Below, one piece after another: positions 36,301 through 48,300 of a stretch of DNA of 64,000 bases (position 1 is the first letter of the stretch; every line of letters begins with the position of its first letter). The notes beneath the pieces were generated by a model. The model had not been told where the DNA came from, made no database searches, and saw only the letters and a program-made list of their open reading frames with translations. The position numbers were made by a program, and so were the translations under genes. Origin of the DNA: Gnetum montanum (Eukaryota > Streptophyta > Gnetopsida > Gnetales > Gnetaceae); NCBI GenBank assembly GCA_015680685.1, contig MNCI01017913.1, positions 615,481 to 679,480 of the forward strand. The letters run 5' to 3'.

Positions 36301-39300
36301 TTTAGAATTAATGCAATTGGATCTATGGTTTTTCTAACATTTAGTTAAAATAATTTTAATGCTAAAATTCATTATTCTTGATTACTTTTGCTATGAATTG
36401 TGTAAAATAAGAGGAAATTAATATGAATATTAACAATGTGGTTCATATTGATGGCTAAAAAAAAGGGCAAAGGACTCATTTAATATGGGCCATGTCACTC
36501 TTTTAAGTGTTTTCATTCTCACTCCTATGTAATCCTCTTAAGTGTTGTCATTTTCACTCCCATGTGGCTATCTTGAGTGTTGTTACTTCTACTTAACTAC
36601 TACCATTTGACTTTTTTGAATGTTGTCATTCTCATATAACCACCCCCATGTGACTTTTGAGGGTTGTCACTTTCACAACCACTTCTATGTGACTTTCATG
36701 AGTGTTGTCACTCACCTCAAACACTCCCTCATAAGAGCTTGTTTGTCAAAGATGCCATGAATTAAAAAAAATTAGTTGATGAGTGGGTCCATTGGTACAC
36801 TTTTGTGTCCGAGCCATAGAGTATCCTCCATCATAAAAATACAAGGGTGGGTTTGCTCTCAAAGATACCTTTGCCCAAGAGAAGGAGACTACACTAGTTT
36901 AAGGTGTGGGGGGTTGAGAAGAGAAGTGGTTGTTCTTTACTTGTTCTCAACCATCTCTTGGGGTGTCTTGAGTGTTCTTGTGGGCTCTTGGGAGGCTGAT
37001 TTTGCTGCTACTACTAGAGGCCTTTGTGATTGATTTTTGGGGGCTGATTGGCTGATCCAAGGGATTGTCTTCCCTAATTTCTATGAGAGGATTTCAGCTA
37101 CATCTTGGAATTGCAATTCAAAGCTGATTTTTTGAGGCTACCTGTTGATCAACAACCCAAGCTTAAGGTATCTTTACCCTCACCAAATTGCTCAAACTCA
37201 ACTCTAAAGGTGTGTATTCTGAACCTTCATTAGAAAGGATGTTTTAACTCATGGTTGAGATGCTATTGACTTGGACAAGTGAATCATTTCATGAGGACAT
37301 GTGGAATTTTCTTGGACATTTGTGAGTCACGCATGAGCCCTTTCGTCAACCTTGGGTTTGATTTTTAGCATGCATGTTTTGGGCTTATGAGCAAGCATTT
37401 TTCTTTGGGCCACGTGCACTTGGTATTTAATGTTTTCATGATCATTATAAAAGAATGCCTCCATCATTCTATCTAAGGCTGGTAATCTCTTGTGTGGGCT
37501 ACAAGGGCCTAGTTCTTGGAGGTGCTTGATGACATTGGCCCCACCATTTTATCCAACCCTGGTGTTCTTCTTGGATAGGCTACAAGATGTTGCAGGGTTG
37601 GAGAGACTTGGTGTGTGATAGCTGGATGGGCAAAGGGACCATTGAATACTTATTTTAAAATAAAAAGAAATTAATGCATATTGATGATTTTTTGTGTCTT
37701 TGTGAAGAGCACATGTACTGTTTTGTTGAGCATTTTTGGGTCAGTTTTTGAAGGGTTTCCAAGAGTGGTCATGTCGAAATCTATTATTGAATGGTACTTT
37801 GTCTAAGCTTACATTTCTCTCAATGTGAAAACATGAGAGGCTGGAAAAATTTATTAATGAAGATCAGAAAAGTTTGACACCATGTTAATCCATCATGGTT
37901 GTTAAGTTGGGTTGGAAATAAGCAATGGCACATTGTGAATTTAATTTGCTCATTTTCTTTTCATTTGATATTTAAGGATATGAAGTTTATCTTTCTATTT
38001 TTCAGAGATCAAATGGTATGCCTTTGGTGGAGATGATTCATGGTTAAGGATAGTGTTAGTTCTCCATAATTCTTATTAGCAGCAAGAACATTGTGTTTGT
38101 TTTCTATTTGGAAGAAAAAAGGAAAGGGTAAATATTAGAATCTATGAAAGTTCAGAAATCCATTTCTCTGTTTGTTATTGGAGTCTAGCTACTCAAGAAA
38201 GTTATAATTTAAAGTTGCTTTGGTTAAGTTCTGTCTTCTTAGAAAATGATTTTGAGTTCATAAATTTTCCTTATTCTTTTTACTTAAAATCATATTTTAA
38301 TTTCATGAATTATGGACACTACTATTTTTTATGGTTGATAACCTCTAGTTTCCATATTTCAATTACTAGACAGTCATCTTTAAAATCTGTCCTTTGTCAT
38401 TAAAAATATATATAGAGAGACAGATAATCCTCTGTTCTAGGATGAAAACTAGACTGATATTAAATTTTTATGGCTGCTATGTCTCCTTCCACCACCAGCA
38501 ACACCTTTCAGTCTGTACTTTGCTTAAAGTATGTATATACACACAAATTTGGTAACTCATTTAGGTTATACAGTTTTCAACCTGTACGGTTGTGTAAGGA
38601 TCTGTATCCATGTGAAAAGGAAAAAAAAAACAGTATGCCCCAAAAGAAGAAAAATAAAAGAAAAAGTTGGTACTTATTCTCTCATGTTTCATCTTTCACA
38701 TTTAGAGAAATTCTAGAGGCTGAAGGTGCCTAAGAATGGAGAAAAACATTATGAGCTAGAGAAGTGAATTATAAATGTTCAAGCTTAAACCAGAACACAC
38801 TTATCACCATGCTGATTTTCCTTGTTTTTATACCCTGTTTGGCATAACGATCACATCAGAGTTACTCCTTTGTTAGTGCATGAATTAGATTTTAGCTTTG
38901 TTTGCTGACAAAATTAGATTTTAATGCTTGAATCAAAATGATTTCTAGCTTAGGACAATGTTAATTTTCAAGGCTGTTTTTTTGTTCTTTTTTGCTCAGA
39001 ATTTAGATGTTAATACCCATGATAATAACATCTGAAAACAGAGACTGTTATCCCTAATGGTTTGCAGATTTTTGGTTTCTTTATTCTATCACTAGCTAGA
39101 TATGTGAATCTACCCTATGCTCCTCTTACTTTTAAAGATATTAGTGATGGTAATCTTCTTTGATCTGCTCTGGTTTAGTGCCTTATTACTTGTAGTGCCC
39201 TCAAGTTTGAAAGAGTTATATATATATATATATGCACATAACTTAAAAACTTGGTATCACTTTGAAGTTAGGAGGAGAACATTATGAACTCCCAACTATG

Positions 39301-42300
39301 TTGACAATTAGAATTTTCATATTTGCTCTAGGCTCTCAATCTTCCCTTAAAATCAGATGTTTGCCAAAAATTCAAGCCATACTTTCAGACTTTATTCACC
39401 AAGTTTAGAAAGTTTAAAATCAGAAAAAGAAAATAGAAACCTTAAAAATGAATACCATGAATTGGATGCCAAAGAAAATGAACTTTTGAAATTGATAAAG
39501 GACCTTAATGTAGAGCTTCAAGTAATCCAATGTGATTATGCAAGTTGCTAATTGAGTCCAAATCCTTAGTTTATGTGAAAGATGAACCAAACTAATGTTT
39601 TATAAACTATTTACTTTCTCGTGACATTGTTAGATTTTGTCATCATTAGCCCTTGATGGATTCCCATATTAAAACAAACCCTAACTATTGTTACTCTGCC
39701 TCCATTGTATGATGTGAGACAGTTCTTATATAGCATTTAAAATAGACTCGAGATGTGAGAGATGTCCCAGAGTGGTGGTTCTCTTGGGCTCTCCCCATGG
39801 TTCGAGGGCCATGGAACACTCTGAGGCGCCCTCGGCTGACTCTCAAGTGTTAGAAAACCCACCCCAGCTTGGTGGTACCAAGCTAGCAACAGGACACCCT
39901 CATGTTGCAACTCTCTTCTAAGTCCTCTTCATTCCCCTCTTCTCCGTGGAGAACTACATGGCCCTGATTCTACGGTAGTTGTAGATATGTAGGCAGCCAA
40001 GACTAGATAGTTTTGGTGCAGTGCCAGGCCACACTTTGTACCAGATCGTGAGGGATCTGGGGGTGAGGCACCTTCCCTTGTAGGTGCATCGTCTCCCCTC
40101 TCATCGATGTTGTCTACAAGGTTGTGTGTGCTTGTTTGCTTGGTCCTCGTTTTGGAGTTGGTTACCCTCCATGAGGTGTGTGGTCATGTACGTTAAGAAG
40201 CTATGCTTCTACTTGCACTCACTCGTGAGATGCTTGCTTGCTTGAGGCGTATTCCCCAGGTCTTCCGCCCCAGGTCCATTGGATCTTCGTGAATTCTTTG
40301 GGGTGCCGGGCAACGTCGGGGCAACGTTGTTACACGAGATGCACAGTTACTCTTTTTAAAATAGGTGATCTTGGAAACCTGGAAGTCTCCTCGGAGTAAG
40401 TCTTTTATTAATAAATGTTTTGTACATTGTCTTAGTTAGATTGTCCTTTTAATGAAAAGTAAATTATTATTTACTTATTCTCACTTCAATATGCTAGCCC
40501 CATTTGTTTATCAACAATCATATTCTTTTAGTTGTGGGAAATAAGAAAATGTATGTGTGACCATGTGTGTTTATTTGCTTTTCATAACATGAACCCACAT
40601 GAATTATGATTAGACACCTTTGGACCCTAGGATAAGCAACTCACCTAAATTAACAGCCAGTAATTAGACAAATGATGATTGGTTTCTTCAAGTTAGATAG
40701 CTCCACATGTGAGATTGCAATGCATTAGTAAAGTTCTTGAAATATATACATTTTTTTATTCCCAGTCATTATTTGAAGCCTATTAGATTAAATGATTTGG
40801 TTTGGCAGAAACATAGTGGAGGATTAGGAATAAATCCAACCAAAACTTGGAAATGGTTGAATCACATAATTGTTTGATGTTTTCTAGCTTCCTAAGTAAT
40901 GGAAAGTGTTTGCCATGACCTTGACAAGGTATTAGAGAGAACTACCCTTTTATGGATTTAAATGATATACAACTGAATAATCTTTCATTCAGGTGATGAG
41001 CTAGGTGTTTGAGAATAACAAAGAGTCATGAGCCCAAAATCATTGGTTGTATTCATTGTTAGATATCAGAGTACTAATAAGCAAATGATGAATAAATTCT
41101 TTGGTTTATGAAAAGCGGCAAGGACTCTCATCAATAACCTCAGCTAAGAAGGGATGGAGGTATGTAGGCCCTGTAGTTAACCCATCATTGCATGTGTCAC
41201 ATCCTCACAAGTTGCAAGTGTAACTATACACTCATGTACATCATTAAAGAGAAAAAATTACTGATCTTTAGAGGGTGACTACCAATGGTCCTACATATAA
41301 AGTAAAGGAAGAGAAAACAAGGAGCCTTATTGAAAAGAAGAATGAGACTTGAGAAGCACCAACTCACCTGACACCATTTCTAGGTTGGTATCATTCCCAA
41401 CAAGTCAACATATAATTCTTCCAACCTTAGTAGTTTAGGGTAGTTAGGTTTTTTTTTTTTCAATTTGTTTATACCCTCGTGTTTTTGGGAAGATTTTTGA
41501 GGCATGTTTCCTCAAGCAGGCCCCAAAGATCCGACCATGCACCAGGTGGGACATCCATACTTTCTTTAGAACATCCACCCCTATGTATAGGTCCCCTCAA
41601 GTGAGACTTCTGACACTTTTTTTGGGATGTCCACCCTTGTACATAGGTCCCCTTGGTGGAACATCTACACTTATGTGGGATGTCCCAAGTACAATCCCTC
41701 GAACATCCACCCCCTACCCAAGATGTTCCAACTGCATAAAAGGAAAAAACAAAATTGCACGTTTCATGCCAAGGTGCAAGCATAAAAGCCCTAGATGTCT
41801 TCATTTTTGCCATTTGCACTTAGTCTTGAACAATGAGAGCTAAAGGAAGAGATAGGGTATGTAGAGAAGGGAAGGAGGAGATGATGGCACAAACCAAGGA
41901 GGGCACCAAGCATCACTAGTGCATTAGATCTAAAGGGAAGAAGGCAACAATAGGAAAGAGTTCTACACAGCAAAAAAGAGGGTGGTACAAACCCTGTTTG
42001 AGATACGAGGCAGCAAGAAAAAGGTATGAATCTCCTCAAAAGATTTTCATTACAAGTGAGAGAGTCCTTGATTTCAAGCCTCATATGAAGGCTTAGATTC
42101 AATCCTACTTTGATGTTGTGGGGAATCATTTCTTCTTCACCTTTTAGTTGCTATTCCTATAATTTTGATCTGTAAGTTCTTTCGCAATATCTATATGATG
42201 GATGTTTGGACTAGTACTTTTAATACTCTTGTGAGTGTGATTGTTATTATTGTTTCTCCTAGTATGATTAGGGTTTGATGTATCGGGTGCTCATTGTTTG

Positions 42301-45300
42301 TGGGTGAACTCTCTCAACAAAATTTTTTCCAACTTAGTTTTCATCGTGGCTAAAATAGTTTTGTCAACATTTGTTTGAGGATCCTAAGTTTATTTTGAAA
42401 AAAGAAAGTATACAAAGCTAACATGACTGCCCATACTCTCTCTCATCACTTACTACAATCTTGTAGTAAAGGGTGGAAGCTATGATCACCTGCTTCCACA
42501 ATAGGCCACGATGATCTATCATTTGCTTGCCAAGAGCAAGTTTCAATTTCAGCTACATCATTTGCAAGGATATTATGTTAAGAGCATTGCAGAGCTCAGA
42601 CCTTTGATCATCCATTGCTGATAGGAATGATCATCAGCAATGGAGGCATAGCCAGCACCAACATGCCAATCATTCATGGCAAAAACAGGATAGCCAAGTA
42701 TGCCAAGAAGAGGAGCATACACAGGAGCACATCTAATGCAGCTGCTGCATCTACACCTCAAGCCCCAAGGCCTCAACTTTCCAGATTTGGATCTATTGCT
42801 GATCAGTTCAGGTCTTCCATGAGCAAGGCGATCCAAGCCTTTGCTAAGACTCTTGGCAAGATGGGTTGAAATCTTTCCAAACTAGCTAGATGGGCTAACA
42901 AGATTGAGTAGAGGCTGTCACAGGCCAATATTCCACGGTTGGATGAGGCCCCTTAGATCTTAAAGGAGAAGCCTATTTGGACCCCACTTGGTCATGCAAA
43001 GAGCACACTCCTCACTAGCAAGCTTCAAATGTGGGCTAATCCAAGGGTTACAATTCAGGAAAAGCAAAGGATTCCAATGAGGAGATTAGACTAGCTAATG
43101 AGACACCTCAACAAGGGGAGCAACAGGGCTATGAGGATCAGCTTTGTGGCTCTTATGACTATGTACAACAAGAGGCACATGTGGAGAGGAAGCAATCTCC
43201 CAAATGCCCACAAACCGATAATGACTCCATACAGGGAGCCATGGATAATTTATTTGATCCAACCATACTAAAGACCTATCAATGGCATCATGTTCAATAG
43301 GTTGTGGCTTCAATTGGTCAATCTCCTTGAAACACTTGACTTTAGAGGAAAGCTTCATCCCTGCTGAAACCAGACAATTGTGATTGAGGAGACAGTTGCA
43401 GATTGAAAGGATGAGTTTGTTGACTGTAGCAACTCTACTAGGAGTATCAGCTAATGGATTAGGAAGCCAGATCAGATGATACTAAATCCTAGGGTTGAGT
43501 GTAGAAGCTAGTTAGACTTTCCACCTTTTTGGGTAATGTCCAAAAAAGAGTGAGTTATGAGGATTATGTCCATGGACTTATGTTACGCTATGCCCACATT
43601 CTATGTTTTATTTATGTTTCATGTTATTCATGTTGTCTTACGTTCATATGCATTTTATTCTATGTTTATGGATTAATGAGTAGTTATATGTTATAATTGT
43701 GTACTTCGATATGATGCTTGGAAAGATTATCATGTTTGATTCATTAGATTTTTCTTTTCTTAAATGGTGAGATTAGGATTTATTTTTTCCCTTGAAATTC
43801 TTGGGTGCATTTGACTTATTGAAGTACTCACCCATTTTCAAGTTTTTAGACATCACCAAAAAGGGATAGATTCTTGATCAATTCCATGTTTAAGTTAGCT
43901 AAAACTCAAAAATGAAGGAGTCCTCTTAGTCCACTTGAGCATGTCTGCAGAACTTGCTTAAGTAGTTGAGCATACATTGAGTTTGAGCACATAGCAAGCT
44001 GTTTTAAGTCTACTCGAAAATTTTGGAATGCAAGGAAGCAGATCAAAAGCAATCAAAAGACTTCAGCTTCCTCAGCCTTGGATGCAAGATGGACATCCCA
44101 CCGAAAAGGTCAACGTCCTAGTAGAGGCCTGGATGAGTTCAGAGGTGGGAACCCAACCCAAGGTGAACATCACAAATTGCCTAGGACATTCAACCCAAGA
44201 ACAGGCTAGTGACAAAGTAGATATCAACACTTACTTGGAATGTCCCATCAAAATCAAGAAAAGTTGCTGAGTGAACATCCAATCTTTAAATGGAACATCC
44301 TAGGTAATCTTTGATTGAAAAAATAAAAGGTAAACTGAGTTGTTTACTTCACTCTAGTTCAATTCTGAGTGATTAGAAAGTCTAAGGATGGAACTTCTAC
44401 AAAATCCGTTTGCTCAATTCATTTTTGAACACAACTCACTTTGGTTTTGACACTTCTATGACTGCACTAGAAACTCCATCTCTACACTCTTGGCACTTTA
44501 AATCAGGGCTGGAGTTTTTAGGGAAGCTGCACCACTATTGTATATCCACTCATCCAAGTTTAGAATGCTTCATATTCATTGACTTATTCGTTGTACTGTA
44601 TTGCATTACATGATCTAGGGCATTTTGTTTAATAATTCATTGTGTTTTGCGCATATTGTGTAGATCTAATTCTAGATCACTATTCTACACATTTCATTGT
44701 ATTGATTTCCTTGCTCTAAGGAGCTTGGATTGTCTTTGAAGAGAAATCCCATTTGATTTGATTTACCCTGAGGGGTTTCACTTAGATCACCAAGTGTTTG
44801 TGATTTTGCCCTAAGAGGTTCTCGAGAATCTTGCAAGAGCACTACTTTGTTCTCAGCCTTGCAAAGTTCTTTGAAGTCTTGCAGGATACCAAGCTTGATG
44901 ATCTATTGATTGTCATGTAGATAATATGTAGCATCTAAGGATCTATCATTATATATAATTTCAGCAATATAAAAGTGGTGTTTTTACTACACATATCAAT
45001 GGGTGTGTTCCATTTCTATATTTTGATTTAATTAATTTTTCAACATTTGTTTTAAGTTTCATTTTGTAGTAGAAGTCATTTACACACTCCCACCCTGACC
45101 CCCAAACCCTGCCCCACCTTTCTAAATTCATTGATCCTCAATTTCTAGTTGTATTGGTATCAAAACTTTGAAGAATCTAAAGTTTCAAGTTTGTGTTTAT
45201 TGCAAGTTTGAAGCTATCCCTCCACAGTACTAGAATCAATAACTAGTGATCACAAGCTATCGCTACTAGTTGCTCAATGCAACTTCCAATGACAAGCATT

Positions 45301-48300
45301 TTCAAATGAGCTCTAGGCTTATTGCCCAAGTGTTGCAATATAGTTCAGGTTTTATTGCCTGAGACCGCTCTAGCAATCCCCAGCAATAGCACCTCTATTA
45401 AAACCCAAGGTATTGCTCGCATGATTTGTGCAAAAAGCTGTTTGATCTTTCCCGAAATAACCACCTAAGAAATAGTTTGTGAGACCTCACACAATACACT
45501 ACTGCTCTTGTCATCTAACATCGCCACAAGGTATTTGCAATCATAGCTACCAATTAGAAAATAGAGTAACTCATTATTGTTCCTAGCCACACCAAGTGAC
45601 ATCTAGTGATAAGCTAGTTTGAAGACATTTGTGTGCATTTTTTGATGTCTAGCAAAAACCAAATCAAGACCAACTCAATAAAGGAAGCTCATTCTTGTTG
45701 CTGCTCCCTTGATACACTAGGGTTTTAGAAAAAATTTTAATAATCAAGAATTGTTAATTTAAACATTGCTAAAGGAAATTAATTCATGATTGTGTTCAGT
45801 AGTTGTAGAAAAGGTAGATTATATGGTAAAATGTTCTTATATAAAGAATCCTTTTGTGGCATTTTTACTTGGCATCATAAATTTAACAAAAACCAGGGGA
45901 GGGAGAGATGAGCAGGAGAAAGGGAGTGGGAGTGGGAGTCAGAGTCGGAGTGGGAGTGGGGACACTGGTGAGGCAACGAGCAGAGATGCTGGCAAAGGAC
46001 CTAGAGGAGGATCTAAAGGATCTAGTGGCAGAAGGCTCAGGGAAGAGGTTGGCAGCAATGGTGGCAAGTGGCCTAGTAGTAGCATCGGCAAAGGTTCAAG
46101 CAAAGATACCGGTGGGGGTAAGACGATTGTGCATGGCGACGTGGTGGGCTAGAGGACTAGAGATGGGGGCATTGAAGCATGCTCTAGGCAAGAGGGCACC
46201 ATGTGTTTGCAAGTCTGGCACCCACCATGCAAGGGTGTGCAACGATCGAGCTGAGCTTAATAAGCAAGTTCATTTCTACCAACACAAGGCCTAAGATGGA
46301 ATTGATTAAGAAATGGGTGGCAAGGACTAGGGGGTTGAGGGATGTTGAGGTTCGAAGTTTATCAAAGGACCTGCTCCTCTTCGTTTTTTGTTCTACCGCT
46401 AACCGTAATAAAGTGCTTCTAGGGGACCATGGTTTTACGGGGCTTAGGGTCTAGGGATTATGCTATGATGCCCAGGTGTGCATAGGGATGCAAACCTCTT
46501 CTCTTGGACACCAATGTGTATCTGTGTCTTGGGCATTCTGTGGGAGCTATGGACAGCTGATTTCCTGAAAACCCTTACCAATTTTTCGGATAATTCATAA
46601 CTTTTGATAAATTCACAAATTCAATGGAGCAAATGGGGTTTGCTCGTTTCTGTGTTTGGTCGTCATCATCTTGGGACCTTGTTTAGGTGGTTCTAGGTCT
46701 CCCATACAAGGAAGAGAAAGTACTCATGGAATACAAAAATATCCAAGCTAAGAAACCTACAGAGGATCGGTTGGCTGCCATATCCCATTGAACTATATAT
46801 AGAAAGGCCAACCATCAGGCTACTACTTGTCAAGTTAGAACCAAGGTGCTTGTGCCTCACAAGAAGGGTGTGGGTGGGTGGACGGTGGTAGGGTAGCATG
46901 GCCATCACCTACTGGAAACCATGCCTAATGCTGCTCAAGCGATGCCCAGATCTTCAAGGGGGTTCCCCCACTGATCCAATTTGTGGTGCTTTCCAAATTT
47001 AGGATCCTGTTCTTGGAGGGGGGGCCCATTGGGGGATTGGGTGTCTATATGCAAGGTTCTTCCATGCCAAAGATGGTCCTGCAGCAAGAAGACGCAGATG
47101 AAGATTGGCTTGGCTTTTCAAGTGACCTTGAAAGAGGTCTACAAGAAACAATCTACTAGTAGACCATGAGTATCTTGTCATGAAACTACAGGGGTTAGGG
47201 TACACCCTATAAAAGAAACACCCTGAAGAAAATTGTGCAGAGAAGACTGTAACATGGTGTGTCAACAAGAGACAAAGTTGTAGCATACAAAATCCCATTT
47301 TCTGCGATGGGTTGGATGGTAGGTACAGCTTGTCGCCAATCGGGGCAAGGCAAAGGGCTTGGCCGTCCTCTCATGTTTGCCATTCGATTTACTAGATTTG
47401 TCTAGTTGGAGTATAACCATTTTCATGGTTTCTTCTAAAATCTGGCTCACCAATTTCTATGGGGCTGAGGACTGGGAGGTACAATTGGATGAGCTTAGGA
47501 GGATTTCAGACAAATGACAATGGATCTTGATTGGGAATTTCAACCAACAACTACATGCTTGGAAGAAGTCTGGGGGCAACGATACTGACCCACCTAGTAG
47601 TCAACAATTCTTGTTTTTCCTGCAATCCCATGTCCTCATGGACATGGAAATCAAGGATTGCCTTTTCACATGGAGTAATAGGCATCGTGGGAAGGACCAC
47701 ATCTTGTCCAAGATTGATAGAGTCTAGATTAGTTCAAATATCCAATGAACTTTGAGGTCTAGGTATCTAGGAAGGAAAGGCAAGCCTCTAATCTCCAATC
47801 GATGGTTTGCCAAGTGGGGAGAATACAGTGACAAACTTCGTCACCTTTCTAGGGTAGCCGTCTTACCCCCACCGGTAAGAGTTTAAGAAGTTTCAACAGG
47901 CTATGACCTTTGTTGATATGGAAAGGCACCAAGTTGTTCTTGTGGCGATTCACACTCCAAAGTGTGTGACCTGTAGGTGTATCAGGCTGCCCATAGGGTT
48001 CTAGGGTCCTTGTTGGTGGGTTGGGGAGCCTGCTTTTTGTGGTAGTTCCTTTCTGGTCATTTGCTCTTTCATTTCTTTTCCTTTGTCTGTTTCAACCTAG
48101 GAAGGAGGAGTTTTTGGTTTCTATTGGCTATATTGTTAAGGGTTTTGACATTTTCACAGGTGGGTGGAACTGGACTCTATTCTATCCTTGTCCCTCAAGG
48201 GTCCACTGGACCTTGCTTGTTTGATGTTTTGAGGGGGAGTGATCCCCCCAACACACCCCCACACACAGTTGGGGTTTTCCACCCCCACCAATTTTGGTTG

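Noticed and set aside
45790-46294. Two overlapping Gly/Ser- or Val/Gly-rich open frames as a host gene
   Set aside because: They overlap in different frames of a GC-rich repeat and lead directly into the DUF4283-like ORF1 of LINE 2, so they are better read as its 5' part.
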